DNA from: Paenibacillus sp. P25
Lineage (GTDB): Bacteria > Bacillota > Bacilli > Paenibacillales > NBRC-103111
Direction of reading: 5' to 3'
DNA length: 64,000 nt
NCBI GenBank assembly: GCA_024704175.1
Contig: CP085629.1
Location: forward strand, 5,146,001-5,210,000
The notes under the pieces are model-generated. The model saw nothing but the letters and a program-made list of their open reading frames with translations. It was not told the DNA's origin and did not search any database. This document shows, piece after piece, positions 46,396-55,781 of the stretch; position 1 is the first letter of the stretch, and each line of letters starts with the position of its first letter. A program made the translations under genes and the position numbers.

Positions 46396-47593
46396 ATGTG
46401 GATGGAGCCTTTAGATCAGGCCGCCTCCGTCATGATCATCCTCGGCATAGCTATCGCCGGCGGATTTGCCGTACTGTTCCTGCAGCGCGCCCGCCATGCG
46501 GGCGCCGCGGATCAGATCAGGCAAAGTCTGGACAAACATCAGGATTATTTTACTTATCTCAGCGCCCATATTGACCAGGAAGGGCCGCTCATGCCGCCCC
46601 CCGGGAAATTGAGCCCGGCGGAGCAGTCCGCGATCCAGTCGAAGGCTGCTGGAGTGGATCGAAACGATCGGCGGCGAGCATCGGGATAAATTAACCGCCC
46701 TCTGCCGGGATATGGGACTTGTCGAGCTGGAACGCAAGCGGCTCCGCAGTCCCCGCCGCGGGACACGCATCGAAGCGGCTTACCGCCTCGGCATTATGCG
46801 AGCTTCGGAGTGCACCGAGGACCTGCTGAAGCTGCTGGAGCAGGAAGGCGCCGAATCGACGGCGTTCGTCGTCGGGCGCGCGGCCGCCAAATGCGCCGGG
46901 AGCCTCGAAGAGCTGCACCGTCTGCTGATACTTCTTACCCGGCAGCACCCGGAGGCCCATCAATTGATTGCCGATATTCTCGCTTCCTCGTCGCTGGACA
47001 CGGGAACGCTCCTCACTGAGCTGCTCCGTCAGGAAGAGGACGAGCATCTGCTTACGGTTGCGCTGATCGGCATGTCCGGACGGAACGAGCCGGAAGCGCT
47101 GGGTGCCCTGGACCGCCTGGTCCTGTCCGGGCACCGGGAAATCCGGATCAAGGCGGCCAAAATTCTGCTGCAGTATACGCACCTGCTTCCGATGGAGCGG
47201 ATCGGCGAACTGATGCGCCATCCCGATTGGGAGATCCGGGCGGCCGCCGTCAAGGCGGCGGGCGACCAGCGACTGGACTTCTACCTTGGCGCCCTCGTGC
47301 AGAGCATGGCCGACGAGGAATGGTGGGTGCGCTACTACAGCGCCAAGAGCTTGTCCCGGCTTGGTCCTGCCGGCTTCGAAGCGCTGTGCGAAGCGGCCGG
47401 CGCTGCAGACAGCGGCGTATTCCGCGAATCCGCTCTGGAAGCCGTTCATGAGGAGCTGGACCGAGCGGCGGCTACCGCCTCGCGGGAGGTCCGGCAAATC
47501 CCCCATTACAACCGGCTGAATCTTATATACCGGCGTATGTTGAACGCCTCAGGCGGCGGCCGCCCGGCGGGCTCTGCCCGGATCAGCTCGTAG
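46396..47593 (+). CDS. Membrane-anchored HEAT-repeat protein (one frame break)
   Basis: About 399 codons. One N-terminal helix (ASVMIILGIAIAGGFAVLFL), then a cytoplasmic alpha-solenoid: repeated helices with AAYRLGIMRASECTEDLLKL, VALIGMSGRNEPEALGALDR, EIRIKAAKILLQY and EIRAAAVKAAG. HEAT repeats are protein-binding scaffolds. The frame breaks near 46645; one G fewer in TCGAAGGCTG restores KLLEWIETIGGEH. The gene is 13 bases before the GT2 synthase, so a role as synthase partner or assembly scaffold is likely. I know of no named homologue. Confidence 0.82.
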
Positions 47594-47606
47594 GAAGGGG
47601 AACCGG

Positions 47607-49103
47607 ATGAGATCGTTTTTACTGAATTATGGAATTGTCGCTACGTACCTGATTATTGGCTCAAGTTTGCTTTATTTGTTCATTTTGGCTATTTCGCACC
47701 AGAAAATGCTGTCGATCATCAAGAGCACCATGAACTCGCGTTACCGGGAGCTGGCGGGCTCGGAATTTGTTCCGCCGGTTTCGATCCTGGTCCCCTCCTA
47801 CAACGAGGAGCTGACCATCATCGAGAGCGTCCGGTCCTTAATGACGCTGGAGTTTCCCGTCTACGAAGTGCTCGTCATCAACGACGGCTCCGCCGACCGG
47901 ACGCTGCAGGTCCTGGTAGACACATTCGAGCTGAAGCCCAGCCGTCTGACCGGCTTCCGGCCTTTGGTGAAGTCGAAGGCAATCCGCGAAGTATACCATA
48001 ATCCCTTGTATCCGAAGCTTGTCGTAATCGATAAAGCCAACGGCGGGAAAGCGGATGCCTTGAACGCGGGAATCAATGTCGCCAAGTATCCGCTCGTCGC
48101 GACGATCGATGCCGACAGCTTGCTCGAGAAGGATGCTTTGATCCGTCTCGTCAAGGTGTATATGGAGAATCCCGAGCAGCATATCGCCGTCGGGGGCAAT
48201 GTCCGGATCGCCAACGGGAGCACCATCGAAGACGGACGCGTGCGTTCGGTACGCCTGTCTCCCAAATGGCTTCCGGCCATCCAATATGTCGAATACATGC
48301 GCGCTTTCCTTGGAGGCCGCATCGGCTGGAGTGCAATGAACGGCCTGCTCATCGTGTCCGGCGCCTTCGGCTTGTTCCGCAAGGATTACCTGGTCAAGGT
48401 AGGCGGTTACGAAGAGGACTGCCCCGGCGAGGATATGAATATCGTCATCAAGCTGCACAAGTATATGCTGGAGCGTAATTTGCCTTATAAAATCATCTTT
48501 TGCCCGGACGCCGTCTGTTGGACCCAAGCGCCCGACACACTGCGCGTGCTCGGCTCCCAGCGCCGCCGCTGGATCCGCGGCAGTCTGTGGAATGTGAGCC
48601 GGTTTCGCGCCATGCTGTTCATTCCGAAGTACAAGGTCATCGGCTGGCTGGCTCTGCCTTATACCATCGTGTATGAAATCCTGAGTCCTTATATCCGGCT
48701 GTCCGGTCTCGCGGCCTTGGTCGGTTACGTCTTACTGGATATGACGCAGCTGCCGGTTCTGCTCATCTTCCTGCTCGTCAATCTGCTGATCGGGATGGTC
48801 TTCACTTGCGGTTCGTCGCTTATCGAACAGTTCGCCTTCCGCCGGCCGCTTCAGACCTCCGATTTGCTGCGGATTATCGGCTTATCGGTTGTCATGGCGG
48901 TCGGATACGATCAAATCAATGCCTGGTGGAAGCTGCGCGGTCAATGGGATTATCTCCGCCGCAACAACGCTTGGGGCAACATGGTCCGCCGCAGCTGGCA
49001 GGACGGCACGGCGGAAGCGGCCGCTGACCGCACAGACCAAGACCACCAAGGCCCAAACCATCTGACGGGAACCGCGGCCGCAAAACCGGCAACCCGCTTG
49101 TAA
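47607..49103 (+). CDS. Processive family-2 glycosyltransferase (polysaccharide synthase)
   Basis: A complete 498-residue membrane synthase. N-terminal helices (about 8-32), a cytoplasmic GT-A domain with NDGS (92-95), DAD (168-170, metal and UDP), GED (274-276, base) and SQRRRW (317-322, acceptor-channel Q-x-x-R-W), then four C-terminal helices. This D,D,D,QxxRW layout is shared with PgaC/IcaA, NodC, hyaluronan synthase and YdaM. Chain extension and export through the same protein are expected. With glmS in the operon, UDP-GlcNAc is the likeliest substrate. The C-terminal tail is hydrophilic and variable. No PilZ domain. Confidence 0.92.
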   Translation: MRSFLLNYGIVATYLIIGSSLLYLFILAISHQKMLSIIKSTMNSRYRELAGSEFVPPVSILVPSYNEELTIIESVRSLMTLEFPVYEVLVINDGSADRTLQVLVDTFELKPSRLTGFRPLVKSKAIREVYHNPLYPKLVVIDKANGGKADALNAGINVAKYPLVATIDADSLLEKDALIRLVKVYMENPEQHIAVGGNVRIANGSTIEDGRVRSVRLSPKWLPAIQYVEYMRAFLGGRIGWSAMNGLLIVSGAFGLFRKDYLVKVGGYEEDCPGEDMNIVIKLHKYMLERNLPYKIIFCPDAVCWTQAPDTLRVLGSQRRRWIRGSLWNVSRFRAMLFIPKYKVIGWLALPYTIVYEILSPYIRLSGLAALVGYVLLDMTQLPVLLIFLLVNLLIGMVFTCGSSLIEQFAFRRPLQTSDLLRIIGLSVVMAVGYDQINAWWKLRGQWDYLRRNNAWGNMVRRSWQDGTAEAAADRTDQDHQGPNHLTGTAAAKPATRL

Positions 49104-49137
49104 AGCCTATACTTAACCGAAATGGAGTGAAAGTACG

Positions 49138-49939
49138 ATGAATACTGCATTACTGGCCGGTTCTGGCTTGTCTCTTCGTGTATACGATCAAGTGAAAAAT
49201 GTGCTTCAAGCTACGGTCCCCTGGACCGACTGCGGTGTGATCGCCGCGGAGGCGAGAATCATCAGTCCCATGCTTGCTGCAGGAATTGGAAACGCGGCTT
49301 GCCGCGGAAGGCAAGAATATGGTCGTTGTCGCCTCTTACGACGCGGACGAAGGCATCCTGACCGTGCTGCTTGCCGGGGCAATCGCTCGCTTTCACTCAT
49401 TTCGCAGCGCTATGCGCCAAAACTTTTCTTCAGGAAGCGGGGCTCTTATCCGGGGGAATGGCGGTAGCCAGCTTCCCTGAAAGCGGCCCGGCGACGGAGG
49501 ATAACATGGCCGATTTCATGGCGCCGCTTGCCGGCAAGGAACAGGCCACCATAGCCGTATACAACGGGAAGGCCCAGGCACCCGCCACGCCGAAGGTCGT
49601 CATGATCGATCCGAACGCCGCCCTGCTCGATTTCCTGGGCGTCCGGCTCGGCAAGCAGGGTTATGACGTCCGCCCGGCGCACGACGGTATGGAAGGCCTG
49701 CGGCTGGTGGAGACGGTGAAGCCGGACATTGTCATTACGGAGCTGGCACTGCCGGCGCTGGACGGCTACCAGTTAATCCATCGCATCTCCCGCGGCCGCT
49801 CCGCCAAAATCGTCGTGCTCACCGATCTTACGGTCGAGCAGGACATCTGCAAATGCTTTGAGCTCGGTGTCGCCGACGTGATCCGGAAGCCCTTCTCCCC
49901 ATGGAGCTCGAAGCGCGCCTTAAGCGGCCGCTGGCTTAA
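49138..49939 (+). CDS. Degenerate GGDEF-like domain fused to a REC domain (three frame breaks)
   Basis: About 267 codons. The first half (VVVASYDADEGILTVLLAG, then LLSGGMAVASFPESG) follows the strand order of a GGDEF domain but lacks the GG(D/E)EF catalytic loop. The second half is a receiver domain: KVVMIDPNAALLDFLGVRLG, DIVITELALPALDGYQLI (the phospho-site Asp position holds Glu), IVVLTDLT and IRKPFSP. Breaks are near 49270 (extra T in ATGCTTGCTGC), 49382 and 49897; the repaired end is SPMELEARLKRPLA. I infer a catalytically dead c-di-GMP- or partner-sensing regulator of the adjacent synthase, comparable in idea to YdaK. Confidence 0.7.
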
Positions 49940-49970
49940 CCTACTTTGAGAAATAAAGGAGTTCTGGGCT

Positions 49971-52193
49971 ATGAAGGGTAAAACGACACCCGTCGCCTGG
50001 ATGCTGCGGTTCGCCGTCCTTGTCTCCGTCTTTTTCCTGGTATGGCATTATTGGCCCGCCAAGAAGGTAGAGAGCGTCCAGAGCACGGACGGCTCCCAAA
50101 TCAAATTTCGCACGCAAGGCGATCATCTTCAGATCTATAACAAACAACAATGGACTCCGTATTTCGTCAAAGGGGTCAACGTGGGGGCCGCTCTTCCCGG
50201 GCACGACCCGGGCGAGCTTCCGATCAGCAAGGAGAAGTATTTGGAGTGGTTTCAGGAGATTCAGGCAATGGGCGTCAACACGATTCGCGTCTATACGATT
50301 CTGTCTCCGGCATTCTATCAGGCCCTTGTGGAATACAACCAGCGCCATGCGGATCAACCGCTTTACTTTATTCAAGGGGTATGGACCCCTGAAGACGAGC
50401 TCATCTCGAAAAAAGACGCTTATCTGGCTGACATTTACAAAGAGTTTCAAAGTGAGATCGCCTACGCCGTAGGCGCCGTGTACGGTACAACCGACATCCC
50501 GGAACGGTTCGGCAAGGCGAGCGGCTCCTACCGGTACAACGCCGGTCCTTACCTGCTCGCTTGGCACATCGGGACGGAATGGGATCCCCGCATGGTGGAG
50601 AACACCAACAAGCTCCATGCGGACAAGACGGGCTACAAGGGCACCAACGTCTCCGCGAAACCGGATGCCAGCCCGTTCGAGAACTGGCTGGCCGAAATGC
50701 TCGACCATTTGTCGGTGCTCGAATCGCAGAACGGCTGGAAGCATCCGCTGACCTTCACGAACTGGGTCACGACCGATCCGCTGAGGCATCCGGGCGAAGT
50801 GCTTGTGCAGGAAGACATGGTCAGCGTCGATGCCACCCACCTGGACGCCCATAGCTGGCCGGCCGGCTATTTCGCCTCTTTCCACGCCTACCCGTACTAT
50901 CCCGATTTCTTTCGACTGGACCAAACGCTGATGGATATGAAGGATGCCGGCGGAAAAGCCAATACGTATCTCAGCTATTTAACCAAGCTGAAGGCCTACC
51001 ACAAGGATATGCCGGTGATGATTACGGAATTCGGCGTCCCTTCCTCCCTGGGGGTCGGCCACTTGACCAACCTGGACCGGAATCAAGGCGGCCATGACGA
51101 GACGGAGCAGGGCAAGATCGACGCCTCGCTTCTGCAGGATATTGCGAAAGCGGGGATGGCGGGAGGCATCGTCTTCTCCTGGCAGGACGAGTGGTTCAAG
51201 CGCACCTGGAATACGATGTACTTCGAAATTCCGGCGAACCGCCGCAAGCTGTGGCACAACGTGCTTACGAACGAACAGCATTTCGGGGTGCTGGCCGAGC
51301 TGTCCGGCAAGGACGGGCCGCTCAAGATCGACGGGGATCCCAGTGATTGGAAAGCGCTTAAGTCGGGCGATGTTCAGAAGCTTGAAGGATCTTACCCCGG
51401 ATGGAAATCGCTTTCGATGACCCATGACGAGGCTTATGTCTACATCATGGGCGAACTCGAGCGACCGTTCGATCCGGAGCGCGAGCAGCTTTACTTCGGC
51501 GTCGATACGACTCCCGGAGGCAACCGGCATGCGAAGGAGCTGGGGAATGTAACGCTCGACGAAGGGCTCGAGACGCTAATCGAGCTTGGGAAGGATAACG
51601 AAAGCCAGGTGAAAATCGCTTCCAACTACGATTTTAACACCCGGTTGTACGGCAATCAGTACGGCATGCTGAAGGTGAAGCCGGAGGACATGAAGGACGA
51701 TTCCGGGGTGTTCAATCCGTGGAAACTGGCCGTAGGTCTCGAGCAGATCCCGCCGGATTCCACCAAATACAGCCCGTTCGAGGATGTGCCGGCCGGCATG
51801 CTGAAGCGCGGGACTACCGACCCGGCTTCGCCGGATTACAACTCGCTCGCGATGTGGCAGGCCAAAGGCAATATCGTAGAGATGCGCATCCCTTGGATGC
51901 TGCTCGGCTTCACCGACCCCAGCTCACTGCAGGTCATGAGCTACGGCGAGAAGGAAGGCAAGATGTATGCGACCACATCCAAAGGAATCCGGCTCGTTCC
52001 GTGGATCGTGCAGCGCGCAAGCGGGACGGTCAGCGGACTGGACGGCGCTGGAGGGCCTTATCCGGTCTCCAAGTTGCCGGTATATAAATGGTCTGCTTGG
52101 AACAAGGTTCAATACGTCGAGCGTCCGAAGAAAAGCTATGACCTGATGAAAGAGGCTTTCAACAAAATCGATGAAGCGGCGCCTAACCGGTAG
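49971..52193 (+). CDS. Membrane-anchored clan GH-A-like protein with CBM9-like domain
   Basis: A complete 740-residue paralogue of the 38022-40298 protein. N-terminal anchor (WMLRFAVLVSVFFLVWHYWP), extracellular barrel starting FVKGVNVGAALPGHDPGE, acid/base Glu in LLAWHIGTEWDP (T replaces the usual N before E), nucleophile Glu in VMITEFGVPSSLG, and C-terminal CBM9-like domain with VEMRIPWMLLGFTDP. AAAGGAG precedes the ATG. Last gene of the rightward operon, 31 bases after the GGDEF-REC gene. It probably processes or retains the secreted chain at the cell surface. A terminator follows. Confidence 0.88.
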   Translation: MKGKTTPVAWMLRFAVLVSVFFLVWHYWPAKKVESVQSTDGSQIKFRTQGDHLQIYNKQQWTPYFVKGVNVGAALPGHDPGELPISKEKYLEWFQEIQAMGVNTIRVYTILSPAFYQALVEYNQRHADQPLYFIQGVWTPEDELISKKDAYLADIYKEFQSEIAYAVGAVYGTTDIPERFGKASGSYRYNAGPYLLAWHIGTEWDPRMVENTNKLHADKTGYKGTNVSAKPDASPFENWLAEMLDHLSVLESQNGWKHPLTFTNWVTTDPLRHPGEVLVQEDMVSVDATHLDAHSWPAGYFASFHAYPYYPDFFRLDQTLMDMKDAGGKANTYLSYLTKLKAYHKDMPVMITEFGVPSSLGVGHLTNLDRNQGGHDETEQGKIDASLLQDIAKAGMAGGIVFSWQDEWFKRTWNTMYFEIPANRRKLWHNVLTNEQHFGVLAELSGKDGPLKIDGDPSDWKALKSGDVQKLEGSYPGWKSLSMTHDEAYVYIMGELERPFDPEREQLYFGVDTTPGGNRHAKELGNVTLDEGLETLIELGKDNESQVKIASNYDFNTRLYGNQYGMLKVKPEDMKDDSGVFNPWKLAVGLEQIPPDSTKYSPFEDVPAGMLKRGTTDPASPDYNSLAMWQAKGNIVEMRIPWMLLGFTDPSSLQVMSYGEKEGKMYATTSKGIRLVPWIVQRASGTVSGLDGAGGPYPVSKLPVYKWSAWNKVQYVERPKKSYDLMKEAFNKIDEAAPNR

Positions 52194-52283
52194 GCGTTCC
52201 GCTCTCGGTTTTCACCCTGGACCCTCCGTTCTTCTGCTTAGCCCCTGGCTTGGGAGAATAGGACAGACGGCGCACCGCACGCC

Positions 52284-52328
52284 AAAAAGGCTGATGCACC
52301 GGGAACCTCCCGGCACATCAGCCTTTTT
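52284..52328. terminator. Bidirectional terminator
   Basis: AAAAAGGCTGATG and CATCAGCCTTTTT arms around a GC-rich inner hairpin. It closes the rightward polysaccharide operon and the convergent second sinR gene, whose stop is 3 bases away. Confidence 0.9.
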
Positions 52329-52330
52329 CC

Positions 52331-52666
52331 TTAGTTGTCAGAGCGCTTCTGTCGCAGGCGCCACTTGTTGTATTCCAAAAACTCTATGAACTGCTCTTTG
52401 CTGATGCCCGAATCCATCGCCTCTCTAACCAGGCTTAACCATTCCTCATCCAACTGCTCATGAGGCTGAGGTCGCTGATGGATGAACGTTTCCAGCGGGA
52501 CACCCAGCACCGCACTGATCTTTTCCAGGAAGTGGATTGAAGGGTTGGACTGGACCTCACGCTCGATCGAGCTCAGATAGGATTTGGCCACCCCGGCTTT
52601 ATCCGCCAGTTCGGTTAGAGTAAGACCTTTCTCCAAGCGCAGCTGCTTGACTTTCTTGCCAATCAT
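52331..52666 (-). CDS. sinR: SinR-like XRE repressor, second copy
   Basis: A complete 111-residue SinR homologue. HTH: MIGKKVKQLRLEKGLTLTEL, ADKAGVAKSYLSSIEREVQS. C-terminal SinI-binding hook: LDEEWLSLVREAMDSGISKE, QFIEFLEYNKW. Length and domain order equal Bacillus SinR, the master repressor of matrix genes. It lies downstream of a sinI-like gene on the same strand, as in the classical sinIR operon, and should bind the heptamers in the polysaccharide locus. It differs from the 44175 copy at many positions, so the two may form mixed complexes. Confidence 0.92.
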   Translation of the reverse strand: MIGKKVKQLRLEKGLTLTELADKAGVAKSYLSSIEREVQSNPSIHFLEKISAVLGVPLETFIHQRPQPHEQLDEEWLSLVREAMDSGISKEQFIEFLEYNKWRLRQKRSDN

Positions 52667-52883
52667 GGTAGCGCCCCTTTTTTATTTCCAACATATTAAA
52701 AATATTTTATCAAATAATGAAGGGACTTTGCACGCTTTTTTATATGAAAACGCTACCAAACCAATTTAAAAAAATTGCGGATGGAAAAATCGTTATTTTT
52801 CTATTATTTTCAAAACACTTCTTCAACTTGGCGGGTTCCGTCTCCCCTAGCGGGGGCATCAGCGGGATCAACAGCTTCGCAGA

Positions 52884-53033
52884 CTACTCTGTCTTACCGT
52901 CTTTTTCTTTGCATTCGCGGAAAAATTGCCGGACTTCCTCGGCGGAAATGCCTGAATCCCGAGCCGCGATCATCAGGTTGACCCAGCTCTCGTCCAGGTT
53001 CTTGTTGGGTACAAGCGTTTGCGTTACGGACAT
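52884..53033 (-). CDS. sinI: SinI-like anti-repressor
   Basis: A 49-codon gene too short for ordinary ORF limits. The core LDESWVNLMIAARDSGISAE, EVRQFF matches the SinI/SinR interaction helices (LDxEW-x-x-LMxxAxxxGISxEEIRxFL). It has no DNA-binding domain, so it should sequester SinR by forming heterodimers. GGAGGG lies 8 bases before the ATG. It is 217 bases upstream of the second sinR gene on the same strand, the sinI-sinR order. Its own promoter lies in 53034-53130, with TATACC- and TATATG-like boxes that I could not resolve. Confidence 0.85.
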   Translation of the reverse strand: MSVTQTLVPNKNLDESWVNLMIAARDSGISAEEVRQFFRECKEKDGKTE

Positions 53034-53256
53034 AGCCCGATCCCTCCAGATTCCGGAAACTTGGCGCGCACCATATAATTCGGCCGTCGTTCCATTTTTA
53101 AGCGGGTATAACTAAAATTTTGTTATTTTATTCCTTCGCACACGTATTTTCCATTGGAGAGACGAGCCTTTCCCTATTACCCGTATGCCGCCGCCTTGAA
53201 ACCCTCTTTTTAAAATTTTTTCGCACAAACCTCGAAGACTTATAAAGTCTTATCAA
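53034..53256. other. Upstream region of sinI
   Basis: AT-rich DNA without a gene. It should hold the sinI promoter. I looked for GTTCTTT or GTTCGTT heptamers and found none. Confidence 0.5.
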
Positions 53257-53287
53257 CTAAAAAAGCAGACCTGTTTCAAGGTCTGCC
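53257..53287 (-). terminator. Terminator of the AraC sensor-regulator gene
   Basis: GCAGACC-N8-GGTCTGC with TTTTTTAG following on the minus strand. Confidence 0.85.
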
Positions 53288-53338
53288 TGCTTGCTTCGCC
53301 GTTAAGCCGGGGCGGGAAAAGATCCGCTTGCTTGCTCC

Positions 53339-55633
53339 CTAATCCTTCTTATGCTGCTCGCGATACTGGCCGGGCGTCATGCCGACGATTTTACGGAAGG
53401 TGCGGATAAAGGCGGTGGTATTCGTATAATTCAGCTTCTCCGCGATTTCCGATATCTTGAGATGAGTCTGCTCCAGCCAGTTCTTGGCCATATTCATGCG
53501 GTATTCCGCCAAATATTCGCTGAAGTTGATGCCCATTTCCTTCTTGAACACGCGGCTTAAGTATACCGGATGGAAGTTCAGGGTGCTTGCGCAGGATTCG
53601 AGCGAAATATCCTGGTCGAACCGTTCATGGATGAGCTTGACCATCTGGTTCGCGATGTTGATGTACTGCGATTCGGCCTGCTGGTTCATAAAGGCGGATA
53701 CCGGCTTAAACAGCTCTTCCTTGAACCAGACACGGATGGCATCCATCGTGTTCAGCTTCAGGAAATAGTCGATCGTCGCCCGGTCGCCGAGCACCTTTCT
53801 CACCGTGCCTCCCTGCTCCTGAACGAGCTGCAGCACCTTGGAAATCAGCTGGATCATCAGTACCGGATATTCGTTAAAATGCACCTCTTTATCGATAATC
53901 ACCGAAATGTACTGGTCGAACAAGTCCTCCACCCGGTCCATATCGCCGAGCTTCATGGCTCCGACGAGCTGGTCCTCCAGCATTTTCAGCTGGGTATAGA
54001 CGGTGACCTCCAGCCCCTTCTTGCCGCCCTCAATATCGTCGTAATGCAGGATGATCTCGTTGCCGAGGCTGATCCGGCACTTCAGCGCCTCCAGCCCTTC
54101 GCCGTAAGCCCGGATTGCGTCCGTGATCTTGACGAACGGATCGCTGATCCCGATGCTGACCGGCGGCTGCAGATATTCCTGCACCTTGCGTTTGATCTCC
54201 TCCGCCGTTTCATAGAATTCCCGCCTCACTTCCTGCTCGTCCTCCCTGTCGCTCGCAAGCGGCGTCACTTGGGACTGGTCGAGCAGCACGGGACTGAACC
54301 GCCGCCCGGACGGAATCAGCTCGCCCACCATGTTGTTGATGGCAAACAGCAGGAGCTCCCGGTCAGGCTCGCGGTAGCGCGTGCCTTGAAGCGAATCGAT
54401 CTGCAGCGTCAGCACGCCGAGCCGCTTCCATTCCGAAGGAAAGCCGAACATCTGGGCCCGGTACGCATAGTCGCTCTCCGATACCTGTCCGGCAAACAGC
54501 TTAAGCACAAAAAATTCTTTCAGCTGCATGAACTGCCCTTTCACCTGCTGCTGAAGCTGCTTCTCCGTGCTGAACAAGGTCCGGAAGCGCCCTTCAATCG
54601 AACGCTGACTCGTCTTTATCGTCCGATCCTTCCACCTCAATGTCCTTCGTGAACTCGAACAGCCGCTTGATCGGCGAATACATCTTCCGGTCGCCGTAGA
54701 AGGCGATCAGGCCCACGATCAGGAAAATAATCGTACAGGCGATAAAGGTGATCCAGGCGATTTTACGCGACTGCTGCGTAATGTCGTTGATGGAGACGAC
54801 GGAAACGTAATTCCAGCCGTTGTAAGGGGAGTGAACGTAAGTTACGCCCATTTCCCGCTTATTGACGTATGCGTTGAAGAACCCCGTTCCTTCCGCGCCC
54901 CCGCCAGACGCTGCTTCACCAAGGCGTTGATTTCCGCATATTTATTGCCCGCGGCAGAAGACAGGAAGTTATTCCCTTCCCGGTCAAGCACATAAATATC
55001 GCCCAAATTGTTTTGAGTAAGCAAATTCGCGATCTGGTTGTTCAGAATTTCCACGACAAGCAGACCTTTCGGCTGCGAGGTGGTCGGCACGATCGGAATC
55101 TTGTACACCATCCGGATCGTATCCGGCGCCGGGGTCTCTTCCGCCGAGGCGTCCCCGTCCGCCGGGGCCTTGGGCTTCGTTGTTATCCAGAACAGGCTGT
55201 TCGGATATTTCGCGAACGATTGGAACAGCTCCGCCTCCGGATGGGACTGCAGCGGCTGGAACGATTTGAAGCTGAGCAGCCAATTTTTGTCGAAATTAAT
55301 AAGGTACGCGTCGCTGATGCCTGCAATCGTTTGCAAATTGTACAAGCCTTTGGACAAATCGCGGATGACAGGGAAATTATCCGTTGTCAGCGCCTCGTTC
55401 ATCGAGGAGGCGACAAGCGAAGAGTTCACGTATTGGATCGAGGTAAGCTCCAGCGTTTTCATGACCTGTTCGACCCGCATCTCGGTTTGAAGCAGGACCT
55501 GCATGTTGCCTTCTTTTACTTTATTTTCAATATCCCCGGTAGCGATATAGTAAGCAATCAGTCCGATAGAGACCACCGGAATCGCACCGAGAATCAAGGT
55601 AAACGTCAAGAGGCGCAGTAAATATTTAGGCAT
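53339..55633 (-). CDS. Membrane-bound AraC-family sensor-regulator (two frame breaks)
   Basis: About 765 codons. Helix 1 (LTFTLILGAIPVVSIGLIAY) and helix 2 (WITFIACTIIFLIVGLIAFY) enclose a Cache-like extracellular sensor. A cytoplasmic linker follows, then a C-terminal AraC DNA-binding domain (ISLESCASTLNFHPVYLSRV; ISEIAEKLNYTNTTAFIRTF). This one-component design (YesS-like) is typical of Paenibacillus regulators beside glycan genes. Breaks lie near 54897 and 54600. The start at 55633 follows GGGGAAGAG. It likely senses an extracellular glycan product and controls the GH105/GH43 genes next to it. Confidence 0.88.
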
Positions 55634-55781
55634 GAGAAGCTCTTCCCCTTTCCGGTTTTGGCCCGCATCTTCTAAGTATTCCATGCGAAGTCATAAATTC
55701 CTCTTTAGAAAAGCGGCGGCGGTCCGTAATCAGGGAAGCTAAATTTTGTTACCTGCGGCCTTCTTCAAAAAAGCATTCAGA

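Noticed and set aside
53339..55633. Separate sensor protein and AraC regulator genes
   Set aside because: The pieces overlap in different frames, have no internal ribosome sites and together match one long membrane-bound AraC protein.
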